Source: Streptomyces daqingensis (GTDB lineage Bacteria > Actinomycetota > Actinomycetes > Streptomycetales > Streptomycetaceae). Taken from it: a stretch of DNA of 64,000 nucleotides. Below, one piece after another: positions 28,835-37,782 of the stretch. Numbering within the stretch: the stretch's first letter is position 1; each line of letters opens with the position of its first letter. Both the position numbers and the translations under genes were made by a program. The stretch lies in NCBI RefSeq assembly GCF_014645895.1, contig NZ_BMMP01000003.1, positions 39,850-103,849 of the forward strand, in the 5' to 3' direction. The notes under the pieces were generated by a model. It was not told the origin of the DNA. It worked only from the letters and a program-made list of their open reading frames with translations, and searched no databases.

Positions 28835-29824
28835 TCAGCTCCTGCCACGGCCGGCTGCCCGGCGGCGGAGACCGGCCAGCATCAGCGCGCCGCCCAGGAG
28901 GAGCACGGACCCTCCGGCTGCGGCGATGGTGCCGGTATGCGTCTCGGCGCCCGTGTCGGCCAGTTGCGTCTTCGGTGCGGGAGCCGCGGGACGGGAGGTG
29001 CTGCTCTCAGGGGAGCCGGCGCCTTCCTCGTGCGCGCCGTGGCCGTGGGCTCCGGAGTGACCGCCGCCCCTGCCCTCGTTCTCCACGGTCGACTTCTCGA
29101 ATCCCTCCGAGACCTGACCGGAGTCGGGCACGGTCGCCGCCTGCGTCGAGGACGCCGTGGGGGTGCCGCCGCCGGGGCCGCCGGCCTTGCCGCCGCCGAA
29201 CGTCACATCGGAGCAGGTGTAGAACGCCTCGGGGCTGTCGGAGCGCTGCCAGACGGAGAAGATGAGGTGCCGGCCGCTGCGCTGGGGGACCTTGCCCTCG
29301 AACGTGTAGGCGCCGCCCTGCAGTTGCGGGTCGGTGATCTTCGCGAACGGCTTCGATTCGAGGTCCGACCACTTCAGCGGCTCGGAGGCGTCGTAGCCGG
29401 ACTTGGTGATGTACAGCTCGAAGGAGCCCTTGTGCGGCGCCGTCGCCTGGTAGGAGAACGTGTGGGTGCCGGCGCTCATCCTGGAGGCCGGCCAGTCCGT
29501 GCGGGGCAGGTCGAGGCCCTTGTACTTGTCGCGGCCGGCGCTGCACAGCTTCCCGTCGGGAATGATCTCCTTGTGCCTGCCCGCCGCGTCGGGGATGTTG
29601 ACCTCGTTCCAGTCGTAGAACGCCTGGGTGCCGCTTGCCTGTACGGCGGCCTTGCACGCAGCGGAACGGGGGTTCTCGGGGCCCTCCGCGAAACACGTCG
29701 AGACGCGGCTGACCGGGTCGGTCATGGATCCGTGTGCACCGGCGGGCACCGCGCTCAGCATCGTGAGTGCCAGGGGCGCCGCGCCCAGGGCCGCTATGCG
29801 CGCCACCGTACGACGAGCAGACAT
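28835..29824 (-). CDS. AA10 lytic polysaccharide monooxygenase with sortase anchor
   Basis: Encodes 329 residues. A 30-residue signal peptide ends AVPAGA, leaving His31 as the mature N-terminus, which is needed for the copper histidine brace. The second copper His is H131 in TAPHKGSFELYITK. The catalytic domain runs about 31-210 (chitin- or cellulose-active). A Gly/Ser/Pro-rich linker (about 211-285) precedes LADTG (289-293), a hydrophobic helix and an RRR tail, the signal for a class E sortase. The enzyme is thus predicted to be wall-bound rather than released. AGGAG precedes the ATG. Confidence 0.92.
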   Translation of the reverse strand: MSARRTVARIAALGAAPLALTMLSAVPAGAHGSMTDPVSRVSTCFAEGPENPRSAACKAAVQASGTQAFYDWNEVNIPDAAGRHKEIIPDGKLCSAGRDKYKGLDLPRTDWPASRMSAGTHTFSYQATAPHKGSFELYITKSGYDASEPLKWSDLESKPFAKITDPQLQGGAYTFEGKVPQRSGRHLIFSVWQRSDSPEAFYTCSDVTFGGGKAGGPGGGTPTASSTQAATVPDSGQVSEGFEKSTVENEGRGGGHSGAHGHGAHEEGAGSPESSTSRPAAPAPKTQLADTGAETHTGTIAAAGGSVLLLGGALMLAGLRRRAAGRGRS

Positions 29825-29859
29825 CTTGTGACTCCTGAAGGTGGGGGGTTGACGCATAC

Positions 29860-29897
29860 GGCCCCGGCCTCCCCGTGGGGGCACGGAGGCCGGGGCC
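29860..29897 (-). terminator. Terminator after the extradiol dioxygenase gene
   Basis: A perfect 13-bp stem (GGCCCCGGCCTCC) with a 12-base loop separates the dioxygenase and LPMO genes, both leftward. It probably ends the doxX-dioxygenase transcript. Confidence 0.7.
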
Positions 29898-29991
29898 ACT
29901 TGCAAGTTAGCGCCGCTCAGCTGCTGTTTCAGCAGTCCGAGCCCTCAACTGCCCATCCTTATGGTCCGCTTAAGGAGTGGCTCACGGTCGG

Positions 29992-30912
29992 TTAAAGCAG
30001 GGGCGTCCCCACGCCCGGGCGGGCCGCACCGTCCGCCGTCGGCGAGACCGGCGGGGCGGTCTCGCCGAACTGCACCGAACGCTTGGCCAGTCCGGCCCAG
30101 AATCCGTCGATGACGGTGCGGGCTCCGCCGATGTCGTCCTCGCCGGCGCCGAGCGCGACGAACAACGGCGCGAAGTGCTCGGTGCGCGGATGGGCGATCC
30201 GGCCCGCGGGAGCCCTGCGCTCGAAATCGAGCAGGGCGTCCACGTCGCCCCGGGCGAGGCTCTCCCGGCCCCAGTCGTCGAACTCCCGTGACCAGCCGGG
30301 GGCTTCGTCGACGCCGCTTCCCCACCGCAGGCCGTCCAGGTTGTGCGTGAAGAAGCCGCTTCCGACGATGAGGATCCCCTCGTCCCGCAGGGGAGCGAGT
30401 CTGCGGCCGATCCGGAGCAGCCGCCCGGGGTCGAGCGTGGGCATCGACATCTGCAGCACCGGCACGTCGGCGTCCGGGTACATCTCGACGAGGGGCACGT
30501 ACGCCCCGTGGTCGAGACCCCGTCCGGAGTCCTCGTGGACGGTGGAGCCGGCGAGCAGCGCCCGTACGCGTGCGGCCAGTCCGGGAGCGCCGGGCGCCGG
30601 ATAGCGCACCTGGCGGTAGCGCTCCGGGAAGCCCCAGAAGTCGTACACCAGCGGCAGCGTCCGCGTCGCGGAGAGGGACAGGGGAGCGGACTCCCAGTGC
30701 GCCGAGACCATGAGCACTGCCTCGGGCCGCGGCAAACGGGCGCTCCACGCGGCGAGTTGGGACGTCCACAGGGCGTCGTCGGCCAGCGGCGGCGCGCCGT
30801 GGCTCAGGTAGAGCACGGGCATCCGGACGCCTTTCGCGTCCGTCTGCGCGGCGGTTCCGGGGGCGCGGGCGGACGCGTCGTGCGTGCCGCCGCTGTGCGG
30901 CGGGTGAGTCAT
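29992..30912 (-). CDS. Class III extradiol dioxygenase (DODA type)
   Basis: Encodes 306 residues. It resembles the YgiD/DODA family of LigB-like non-haem iron or zinc dioxygenases that open catechol-type rings. Metal-binding histidines are in YLSHGAPPL (about 36), SAHWES (about 70) and the GLDHGAYVPL region (about 130). The conserved HPRTEHFAPLFVALGAG lies near 235. A 29-residue N-terminal tail precedes the fold. It lies 87 bases downstream of doxX on the same strand and is probably co-transcribed under MarR control. Confidence 0.87.
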   Translation of the reverse strand: MTHPPHSGGTHDASARAPGTAAQTDAKGVRMPVLYLSHGAPPLADDALWTSQLAAWSARLPRPEAVLMVSAHWESAPLSLSATRTLPLVYDFWGFPERYRQVRYPAPGAPGLAARVRALLAGSTVHEDSGRGLDHGAYVPLVEMYPDADVPVLQMSMPTLDPGRLLRIGRRLAPLRDEGILIVGSGFFTHNLDGLRWGSGVDEAPGWSREFDDWGRESLARGDVDALLDFERRAPAGRIAHPRTEHFAPLFVALGAGEDDIGGARTVIDGFWAGLAKRSVQFGETAPPVSPTADGAARPGVGTPLL

Positions 30913-30999
30913 GGCGGTTCAGCCTCCTCGGTGACGGTGACCCGGCCGGTATGCGGCGGGCTCGGGGCGCCGGATCGTGCGGTGGACGGGCATCGGGCC

Positions 31000-31575
31000 T
31001 CAGCCTCGGAGCAGGAGGACGGCCGCGGCCGTCACGACGCCCAGCGCGAGGGCCGCGACGCCCCGGGAGAGGCGGTGTGCGCGGAGCGCGGGCAGCAGGC
31101 GGTCGACCGCGTAGCGTCCGGGGCCGGTCAGGGTGAGTGCGGCGGCACCTGCCGCGAGCAGCACCTCGTACTCGACCCCCTCGGGTGCGAAGAAGCCGCC
31201 GCCCCATTTCACGGCCAGAGCGTTGAGCATCGTGCCGAGCACGGCGGCACCGGCCAGAGGGGTGAGCAGTCCCAGTGCGAGCGCGAGCCCGCCGAGTGTC
31301 TCCGTCAGCGCCGCGACCAGCGCCATCGCCTCCGGCGCGGGGTAACCGGAGGAGGCGAAGAACTGACCTGTGCCTTCCAGCCCGGGGCCGTCGAACCAGC
31401 CGAGCAGCTTCTGCGTGCCGTGAGCCGCCATCGTCAGGCCGAGTGCGAGACGCAGTACCAGCAGCCCGGCTCCGTGGGCGTGCTCCGTGTCCGCGCTGGA
31501 GCGTCTGTCCGCATGGGCCGGGGAGGCCGGGCCGGTGGCGGGCGGGTCGCTGTAGGCGGTCTGAGGGGATGTCAT
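31000..31575 (-). CDS. DoxX-family membrane protein
   Basis: Encodes 191 residues. Four hydrophobic helices lie between about 35 and 190. The DoxX signature LRLALGLTMAAHGTQKLLGWF (about 42-62) and the LTETLGGLALALGLLTPLAGAA stretch are clear. DoxX proteins appear beside dioxygenases and quinone or sulfur stress genes. AGGGAG lies 9 bases before the ATG at 31575. The gene diverges from the MarR gene, with two operator-like palindromes between them. Confidence 0.9.
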   Translation of the reverse strand: MTSPQTAYSDPPATGPASPAHADRRSSADTEHAHGAGLLVLRLALGLTMAAHGTQKLLGWFDGPGLEGTGQFFASSGYPAPEAMALVAALTETLGGLALALGLLTPLAGAAVLGTMLNALAVKWGGGFFAPEGVEYEVLLAAGAAALTLTGPGRYAVDRLLPALRAHRLSRGVAALALGVVTAAAVLLLRG

Positions 31576-31601
31576 CCCGTGTAACTCCCTGGTCCGTGAT
31601 A

Positions 31602-31615
31602 GTTCAAATTTGAAC
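31602..31615. promoter_or_regulatory. MarR operator 1 (perfect palindrome)
   Basis: GTTCAAATTTGAAC is a perfect 14-bp palindrome located 27 bases before doxX. It shares its 12-bp core TTCAAATTTGAA, with one mismatch, with the second site at 31641. Confidence 0.8.
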
Positions 31616-31640
31616 TCGACGCTTTCGACCCTACGCTTTG

Positions 31641-31654
31641 ATTCGAATTTGAAC
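31641..31654. promoter_or_regulatory. MarR operator 2
   Basis: ATTCGAATTTGAAC lies 18 bases before the marR-type gene. One base departs from the palindromic core of operator 1. The spacing between site centres is 39 bp. Confidence 0.75.
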
Positions 31655-31671
31655 AACCCTAGGATGGCTCC

Positions 31672-32178
31672 ATGAGCGAACCCCGGTGGCTGGACGCGCG
31701 CGAGATGGCCGCCTGGCAGGGTTTCCTGCTGGCGAGCAACCGGGTCGGGCATCACCTGGAGCAGCAGCTCAAGGAGGGCAGCGGCCTCTCCCACCCGCAG
31801 TACGAGATCCTCGTCCACCTCGGCGAGGCCCCCGGCGGGGAGATCCGCATGACCGAACTCGCCCGTAGCGTGGTCACCTCCAAGAGCGGCCTCACGTACC
31901 AGGTCGGCCGGCTGGAGAAGCGCGGCCTCGTGCGCCGCCGCTCCTGCCCCACCGACGTGCGCGGTGTCTACGCCGTGCTCACGGACGAGGGCCGGCGCGT
32001 GCTGGAGGGGGCCGCGCCGGGCCATGTCGCAGCCGTGCGGGAGGCCCTGATCGACGTGCTCGACGACGCGGAGCTGAACCTTCTCGCGGAAGGGCTGGGG
32101 CGGGTCGCCCGCCGCCTCGATCCCGACGGGGAGGCGGCGGCCTCCGGGTCGGACCGGGGTGACGAAAGGGGCGATTGA
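31672..32178 (+). CDS. MarR-family regulator of the doxX-dioxygenase operon
   Basis: Encodes 168 residues. The winged helix (about 55-100) has LARSVVTSKSGLTYQVGRLE, then the wing SCPTDVRGVYAVLTDEG. A single cysteine, C92, sits in the wing and could sense thiol stress. The gene is divergent from doxX, with two matched palindromes between them, so it probably represses itself and doxX-dioxygenase. The arrangement recalls MhqR control of mhqNOP (quinone stress) in Bacillus; the likeness is in layout, not in sequence I can align. Confidence 0.88.
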   Translation: MSEPRWLDAREMAAWQGFLLASNRVGHHLEQQLKEGSGLSHPQYEILVHLGEAPGGEIRMTELARSVVTSKSGLTYQVGRLEKRGLVRRRSCPTDVRGVYAVLTDEGRRVLEGAAPGHVAAVREALIDVLDDAELNLLAEGLGRVARRLDPDGEAAASGSDRGDERGD

Positions 32179-32375
32179 GCGTCAGTGGTGCGGTTGCCGT
32201 GACCCGCCGCGAAACGTCCCGAATGTGTCCGGTTCTGGAACCAACCGCGCGCTGTTCGGCGTTGTGTTCAACAACATAGGGAAAGCGCAAGGGCGGTCAG
32301 GGCACAATCGCAGGCGCGTGCGCCGGAAGGGAGCGGACGCGGGCAGGCCGGGCGAGTGGGCGGAAGGGGTGCACG

Positions 32376-33572
32376 GTGAACCTGCTGGATGTGTTGCTGC
32401 TGCTCGCGGTAGTGGTCTTCTCCGTCTCCGGCTACCAGCGCGGGCTCGTCGCCGGCTGCGTCTCGCTCGCCGGATTCGTGGGCGGGGCCGTCGTCGGCGT
32501 GTGGCTCCTGCCGTTCGTCCTGAAGAAGGTCGCGCCCGGCACCACCGAGGCGACGGTCGTGGCGCTGCTGACCGTGCTCGTACCCGCCGCCGTGGGTCAG
32601 GCCGTGGCCTCCCCGCTGGGGTGGCGCCTGCGCAGCTCCATGAGCTGGACGCCGGTGCGCTGGGCCGACGGGGCCGGGGGAGTGGCCGTGAACACGGCCG
32701 CGGTCCTCGTCGTCGGCTGGGTCGCTGCGAGCGCCCTCGCCGTCTCGCCCTCGCCCGTGCTCAACCAGGAGATCCGCAGCTCCCAGATCCTCGGCATGGT
32801 GCAGGACCGCATGCCGGACCAGGCCTCCACATGGTTCAACGACGCCGCGGGAGCGCTGGCCACCGCCGGGTTCCCCCCTGTCTTCAACCCCTTCGAGAAC
32901 GAACCGGGGGCCACGGTCGCGAAACCCTCGGGTGACTCCGTCACGCGGGCGGCGACCGAGGCGGCCAAGCGCAGCACCGTCAAGGTCGAGGGCGTGGCCA
33001 ACGTCGACGGAGGGGCGCGCGGGCAGGAAGGCAGCGGCTTCGTCTACAAAAGCCAGCACGTGATGACCAATGCGCACGTCGTCGCCGGTGTCGACGAACC
33101 GACAGTGCGCGTGGGCGGCGTCGGCACGCGGTACGAGGCGCGGGTCGTGGTCTTCGACTCCGCGACCGACGTGGCCGTCCTCGCCGTACCAGGACTGCAG
33201 GCGCCAGCGCTGGAGTTCGCGGGCGACGCCTCCCGCGGCGCGCCGGGCGTCGTCGCGGGCTACCCGCAGAACGGAAGCCTCGACCTGCGGGCCGCTGCCG
33301 TGGCGCAGCGGGTGACGGCGCAGGGCCAGGACATCTACGGCGACAACCTCAGTACGCGCGACATCTACGCGATCCGCTCCACCGTCCGTCCGGGCAACTC
33401 CGGGGGCCCCTTGCTGAGCAAGGACGGCAAGGTGCTCGGCGTCATCTTCGCCCGCTCGACCAGTGACGCGGGGACCGGCTACGCCCTCACGGCCGACCAG
33501 GTCAAGGGGCACGCCCAGAGAGGCATCCACAACAACCAGCCTGTGGACACCGGCAACCGCGCGGCGCTCTGA
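32376..33572 (+). CDS. MarP-type membrane serine protease
   Basis: Encodes 398 residues from a GTG. A four-helix CvpA-like membrane domain (about 1-125) is joined to a periplasmic trypsin-like protease. Catalytic residues are H234 (TNAHVV), D265 (SATDVAV) and S342 (GNSGGP). MarP in Mycobacterium activates a peptidoglycan hydrolase and gives acid resistance. It precedes the GntR gene by about 200 bases. Confidence 0.92.
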   Translation: MNLLDVLLLLAVVVFSVSGYQRGLVAGCVSLAGFVGGAVVGVWLLPFVLKKVAPGTTEATVVALLTVLVPAAVGQAVASPLGWRLRSSMSWTPVRWADGAGGVAVNTAAVLVVGWVAASALAVSPSPVLNQEIRSSQILGMVQDRMPDQASTWFNDAAGALATAGFPPVFNPFENEPGATVAKPSGDSVTRAATEAAKRSTVKVEGVANVDGGARGQEGSGFVYKSQHVMTNAHVVAGVDEPTVRVGGVGTRYEARVVVFDSATDVAVLAVPGLQAPALEFAGDASRGAPGVVAGYPQNGSLDLRAAAVAQRVTAQGQDIYGDNLSTRDIYAIRSTVRPGNSGGPLLSKDGKVLGVIFARSTSDAGTGYALTADQVKGHAQRGIHNNQPVDTGNRAAL

Positions 33573-33778
33573 GGCCGGGCCCGCACGGCGCGGCCCATAC
33601 GACGCCACTCCGTACGGCACCGCCCACGGCGCCTCCGGTCGGCAGGCCGGCCGCGGCGGGGTGGCCGCATCCCGGGCCCCGGCCGCCTGGGGGAGAATCG
33701 GCACCGCGCTGCCGCCGGCCGCCTTGCGTGGCCGCGCCGCCCTTCGCCGTCGCCCGCCCCGACAGATCCGGAGACCAC

Positions 33779-34150
33779 GTGCCGTTGCAGATCGCCATCG
33801 ACCCCGAAGCGTCCGACGCCCCCTACGAGCAGCTCCGCTCGCAGATCTCCGATCAGGCACGCGGCGGCAAGCTGCCCACGGGCTACAAGCTTCCGACGGT
33901 GCGCGGCCTCGCCGAGGAGCTGGGTCTCGCGGCGAACACCGTCGCCAAGGCCTACCGCGCGCTGGAGTCCGACGGCGTCATCGAGACGCGCGGGCGGCAC
34001 GGCACGTTCGTCGCGGCAGCCGGGGACGCGGCGGCCAGGGAGGCGGCGGAGGCGGCGGAATCGTACGTACGGCGGGTGCGGCGCCTCGGCCTGGACCGCG
34101 GTGCGGCGCTCGCCGCCGTCGAGGACGCCCTGCGCGCGACGTACGACTGA
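33779..34150 (+). CDS. GntR-family regulator, YtrA type
   Basis: Encodes 123 residues from a GTG, with GGAG 6 bases upstream. The GntR winged helix occupies about 12-75: YEQLRSQISDQARGGKLPTG, KLPTVRGLAEELGLAANTVA, RALESDGVIETRGRHGTFV. The short helical C-terminus without a large ligand domain marks the YtrA subfamily, which usually controls a neighbouring ABC transporter; none is adjacent here. The target is unknown. Confidence 0.88.
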   Translation: MPLQIAIDPEASDAPYEQLRSQISDQARGGKLPTGYKLPTVRGLAEELGLAANTVAKAYRALESDGVIETRGRHGTFVAAAGDAAAREAAEAAESYVRRVRRLGLDRGAALAAVEDALRATYD

Positions 34151-34285
34151 CGGGGCCGGAACCCGGACCCGGACCCGGACCCGGCGAGGAGCCCCCGGTA
34201 CGCGACGGGCAGGCCCGAGCGGGGAGCCCCGGCGGCGCGGTGCGCAGGGCGACCGCCAGGGTTCACAACTCCCGCCTGCCGCAGA

Positions 34286-34915
34286 TCAGTTGAGCTTCCC
34301 GACGGCGGTCTTCGTCGTCTGCTTGAAAGCGGGGACGGGGGCCTGCCCGAGGTCGCCCATCTCGCCCCAGCGGACGACGGTGACGGTCCTCCCGTCGCGG
34401 CCGACGCCGAAGAGGTGCACGCTCGGCTCGGACTCGGGCATCGAGACATGCACCCCGTAGACGCGGGCGCCGTCGCCGGCCGCCACCTTGCCGTACCTCT
34501 GCCAGGACGCCGTGCCGCCCGGAGTCTCCCGGAGCCAGTCCGCAGCGCAGGCGGCGACCTTCCTCTCCAGGGAGCGGGTCAGCTTCGCCGCGGCCGCCGC
34601 GTTCCGGGCGACGACGCTGATCTGCGTGGCGCTGGTGTCCAGCTCCGTGTGGTACTCGCGGTGATGGCTGCCCGCTGAGGGCAGTGCGCCGTCGACGCAG
34701 AACGGCTGCTCGGGCAGGCCCGCCGTGACCTTCCCCGCGAACCAGGCCGAGGAGGAGTGCGGAGGCAGGTCTCCGGGTGCGAGGAAGCCGGGCGCCCGGG
34801 TCTTCTTCGCCGGTTCCGCGGCGGCTCCCGGGCCGCTCGCGGCCAGCGTGATGCCGAGAGCGGCCACGGCCGCGAGCGTGCCGGCCAGGGCCGGACTGGA
34901 TGGCTGCATGCGCAT
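34286..34915 (-). CDS. Secreted hypothetical protein
   Basis: Encodes 209 residues (207 from the second ATG at 34909). A signal peptide (about 1-31, with ALAGTLAAVAALGITLAAS) is followed by one domain of about 165 residues. Regular features are two Cys (about 70 and 120) and the motif VVRWGEMGDLGQAPVPAFKQ near the end. I know similar Streptomyces secreted proteins, some likened to PknH-type extracellular sensor domains, without a set function. It is convergent with the GntR gene. Confidence 0.75.
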   Translation of the reverse strand: MRMQPSSPALAGTLAAVAALGITLAASGPGAAAEPAKKTRAPGFLAPGDLPPHSSSAWFAGKVTAGLPEQPFCVDGALPSAGSHHREYHTELDTSATQISVVARNAAAAAKLTRSLERKVAACAADWLRETPGGTASWQRYGKVAAGDGARVYGVHVSMPESEPSVHLFGVGRDGRTVTVVRWGEMGDLGQAPVPAFKQTTKTAVGKLN

Positions 34916-35155
34916 GTCGGGACCTTTCCCCCGTATATGTACTGTCGCCCCATCAGACATGTGAAGCCGCTGAAGGGTTGTACCGCCACGGAAGGCGAAA
35001 AGGGTGCGAAACGCCGCTCAACTGCGCTGCGCTCGCGGGCAGTCGGAGGCGGCGCCGCCTGCACAGGCCTACCCGTCACGGCGGCGCGTGGTAGTCCCGG
35101 GCAGGCGGCCCGCGCGATCCTGCCTGCCCGTCCGCCGGCGCCCCCGCCCCGGGTG

Positions 35156-35731
35156 TCAGGAAGGCGAGGACTGCGACGTCGTCCGTGTGAGGAGCCTCGT
35201 GCGCGCCTCCATCAGCGCGAAGCCCAGCAGGTTGAGCCCCCGCCACTGCGCGGGGTCACGGACCCGCTCGTCGTCGGCCGGCAGGCCCACGCCCCACACC
35301 CGGTCCAGCGGGCTCGCCTCCACCAGGACGCGGCTGTTGGTGCCCAGCAGGTACTCGCGCAGTTCGGCGTGGTGCTCGAACTTCCGCGCGTTGCCCTCGA
35401 CGACGATGCCGTAGCGCTCGCGCTCCCACACATCCTGGTCGAAGTCCTTCACCTTGCGCCCCACTGCTTTCGCCTGCCGCGGGCCGGGGGCCGCGACGGC
35501 CCGGCGCTCCGCCTCGGCGTCCCCGAAGAGGCGGGCCTTCCGGGCCATCATCCAGTGCTCTGCCGTGGCGTACTCGACGCCTTCGGCCGTGAAGGGGGCC
35601 GGCCACCACTGGCTCAGGCAGCCCTTGCCGACACCACCGTCCCGGAGCGGCTGATGTCCCCAGAAGTAGAGGTACTTGAAGCGCTCACCCCGCGCCGAGC
35701 GCTCCACGAGTTCCGCGACGTTATCGACCAT
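35156..35731 (-). CDS. NADAR family protein (YbiA-like N-glycosidase)
   Basis: Encodes 191 residues. The fold is shown by FKYLYFWGHQP (about 19), CLSQWWPAPFTAEGVEYATAEHWMMARKA (about 36-64), then FDQDVWERERYGIVVEGNARKF (about 92) and LVEASPLDRVWGVGL (about 135). NADAR enzymes hydrolyse N-glycosidic bonds of riboflavin intermediates or of ADP-ribosylated guanine. The catalytic Asp/Glu candidates are conserved here. The ATG at 35731 begins the conserved region. No ADP-ribosyltransferase (DarT) gene is adjacent. Confidence 0.88.
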   Translation of the reverse strand: MVDNVAELVERSARGERFKYLYFWGHQPLRDGGVGKGCLSQWWPAPFTAEGVEYATAEHWMMARKARLFGDAEAERRAVAAPGPRQAKAVGRKVKDFDQDVWERERYGIVVEGNARKFEHHAELREYLLGTNSRVLVEASPLDRVWGVGLPADDERVRDPAQWRGLNLLGFALMEARTRLLTRTTSQSSPS

Positions 35732-35911
35732 GCGGCGATTCTTGCAGCGGGCACCGACATCACACGACTCGTTATCGCCGGCACGTACGGCACGTACGGC
35801 GCGCTGGCCCCACTCCCCGCGTCGTCCGACCCGCGCGGCGCCTTCGCGTGAGCCGGCCGGCTGCTGCCTCAGCCTGCGCGGACGGGGCGGAGCGCCGGCC
35901 GGAGGTGCCGA

Positions 35912-35929
35912 CGACATGTCCGCATGTCG
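35912..35929. promoter_or_regulatory. 18-bp inverted repeat upstream of the NADAR gene
   Basis: CGACATG-TCCG-CATGTCG lies in the 263-base gap between the AAA ATPase stop and the NADAR start, 181 bases upstream of the latter. It might be an operator or a weak terminator. The assignment is uncertain. Confidence 0.35.
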
Positions 35930-35994
35930 ACACCTGGCGGGCGCGGCCGCCTGCCGTGGATACCTGTGGGAGATATCCCGTCACTGACCACCTG

Positions 35995-37146
35995 TCAGAG
36001 ATAGAGGCCGGGGCCCGCCGCGTCGGTGGGCCGCACCGACGCGGGGGAGACGCCGTTGCGCAGCGCGAACAGCTCCGCGAGCGTGGCCCCTTCGCGCCCT
36101 ACGCCCTCCGGGGTGCCGAGCCATTCGACGGCCTCCTCGCGCTCCAGCGCGCCGACCTCGATACGCGCGAGGCAGCGTCCGGGGCGCACCACCGCCGGAT
36201 GCAGGCGCTCCAGGTCCTCGTTGGTCGTGACGCCCACGAGGACGTTGCGTCCCTGGCCGAGCAGCCCGTCCGTCAGGTTGAGCAGCCGCGAGAGGGCCTG
36301 GCCCGCCGCGTGCTTGGCCTCGCCGCGGATCAACTCGTCGCAGTCCTCCAGCAGAAGGAGCCGCCAGCGCTGCTGTTCGGCCTCCGAGTCGTCGGCGCCG
36401 ATGGCGATGTCCATCAGGTAGCCGATGTTGTTGAACAGGTGCTCCGGGTCCAGGACGCAGTCGACCTGGCACCATTCCCGCCACGCGCGGGCGAGCGTGC
36501 GCAGCGCGGAGGTCTTGCCGGTGCCGGGCGGGCCGTGCAGGAGGAGCAGCCGCCCGGAGATCGCGTCGGGCGTGATCTCCATCAGGGAGTCCATGGCGTC
36601 CGCCACCCGTGCCGTGTAGTTGGGGCGGACCTCCTTCCACGTCGCCGCCGTGATCGACCGGGTGGAGCGGCGGGGGCCGCGCATCGGGGAGTGGTACCAG
36701 AACCCCATCGACACCTTGTCCGACTGCGGTTCCGGTTCGTCCTCCGCCCCGTCGACGGCCTCCTTGAGGCGCTTCTCCGCCAGTTCGTCGCTCACGGCGG
36801 TCAGCGTGACGTCCGCTCCCTGGTTCCAGCGGGAGACCGCGGCCGTCCAGCCCTCGCCCTCGGCGAGGACGGCGTGCTGCCCGTCGGCCCGTGCCTCGCG
36901 CAGCACGGTCGCCCCCGGGGGCAGCAGCGTCCGGCCCTTCTTGACGCGGCTGACGGAGTGGCTGCGCGAGAACGGCTGCTCGCCGCTGGTGAAGCGGCCG
37001 AGGAGCAGCGCGTCGATGACGTCGGACGGTGAATCCGTATGGCCGAAGTTGAGCCGTACCGGAAGGGCTGCCTCGGGAGAGGCCGGTACGGCGGTCGCCT
37101 CGCTACTGTCGGTGCCGGGGTGCGCCGGGCGGCGGTCGACTGACAT
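35995..37146 (-). CDS. AAA ATPase, DUF5925 family
   Basis: Encodes 383 residues. An N-terminal domain of unknown function (about 20-150) precedes a classic AAA module. Walker A is GPPGTGKT (about 192), Walker B LLLLEDCDE (about 250), sensor-1 GVTTNED (about 291) and the arginine finger is near VVRPGRC. The family is widespread and uncharacterised in Streptomyces. It might remodel an unknown partner. An alternative ATG at 37155 adds three residues. It diverges from the 88-residue gene. Confidence 0.85.
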   Translation of the reverse strand: MSVDRRPAHPGTDSSEATAVPASPEAALPVRLNFGHTDSPSDVIDALLLGRFTSGEQPFSRSHSVSRVKKGRTLLPPGATVLREARADGQHAVLAEGEGWTAAVSRWNQGADVTLTAVSDELAEKRLKEAVDGAEDEPEPQSDKVSMGFWYHSPMRGPRRSTRSITAATWKEVRPNYTARVADAMDSLMEITPDAISGRLLLLHGPPGTGKTSALRTLARAWREWCQVDCVLDPEHLFNNIGYLMDIAIGADDSEAEQQRWRLLLLEDCDELIRGEAKHAAGQALSRLLNLTDGLLGQGRNVLVGVTTNEDLERLHPAVVRPGRCLARIEVGALEREEAVEWLGTPEGVGREGATLAELFALRNGVSPASVRPTDAAGPGLYL

Positions 37147-37389
37147 GAATGCCATGATCCGGCAAGACCGGCGCATGCGCACGCAGGTTTCGGGGCGGTT
37201 CGGCGCCTGCCCCGGGACTGCGCCGAAAGGCAGCCGGAGCGGGACCGATCGGACTCGGGTGCCGCGTGCGGTGTTCGTCAACTCCGTTGTGGGGCAGGTG
37301 AATCCTGTGACCGGGATACACGCGAGTAGCGGTCGGGCGATAGGGTTACTCTGCCCGGGCCGAGTGCCCTCGTACGGGTGGGGAGTGTC

Positions 37390-37656
37390 ATGGAACAGAT
37401 AACAGTGAGCGGCAGGGCGCGAGTGCCTGCGATCAAATGCGGTACGGGCGCGACGAGTTCGCGTCTCGACCGGCATCTGTCTGTGCTCGCGGGTCCCGCC
37501 GTGCCGCAGCGCCAGACGGAAGAGGCGACGACGCTGATGCGTGAGATCACGCGGCGTGACGCCGCGCGGCACCGGAGCACGAGCCGGAGTGCGCGCGTCT
37601 CGCTGTTCGCACCGCTGCGCAAGCTGCGCCGGACGTTGTTCGGTGGGCGCGGCTGA
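37390..37656 (+). CDS. Small conserved basic protein (88 aa)
   Basis: Encodes 88 residues. Conserved-looking text is VPAIKCGTGATSSRLDRHLSVL followed by GPAVPQRQTEEATTLMREITRR. The tail is Arg/Ser-rich and basic. There is no signal peptide or known domain; I recall similar Streptomyces proteins. GGGGAG precedes the ATG at 37390. It faces the AAA ATPase gene, so they share a promoter region. Confidence 0.72.
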   Translation: MEQITVSGRARVPAIKCGTGATSSRLDRHLSVLAGPAVPQRQTEEATTLMREITRRDAARHRSTSRSARVSLFAPLRKLRRTLFGGRG

Positions 37657-37782
37657 GAGAGCTTTCCAGACCTCCCCTGCGCTCCGGGACGGTGGCCGTC
37701 GTACGGCTGCCGTCCCAGTTCGTTCGCCCGGGCCCCGTTCAGCGGCCCCCGCAGACGGCGCCTCCCGCGCCCGCGACTGCCT

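Noticed and set aside
34158..34184. GGACCC hexamer repeats
   Set aside because: Only about four copies of a simple GC-rich unit; not enough for a functional claim.
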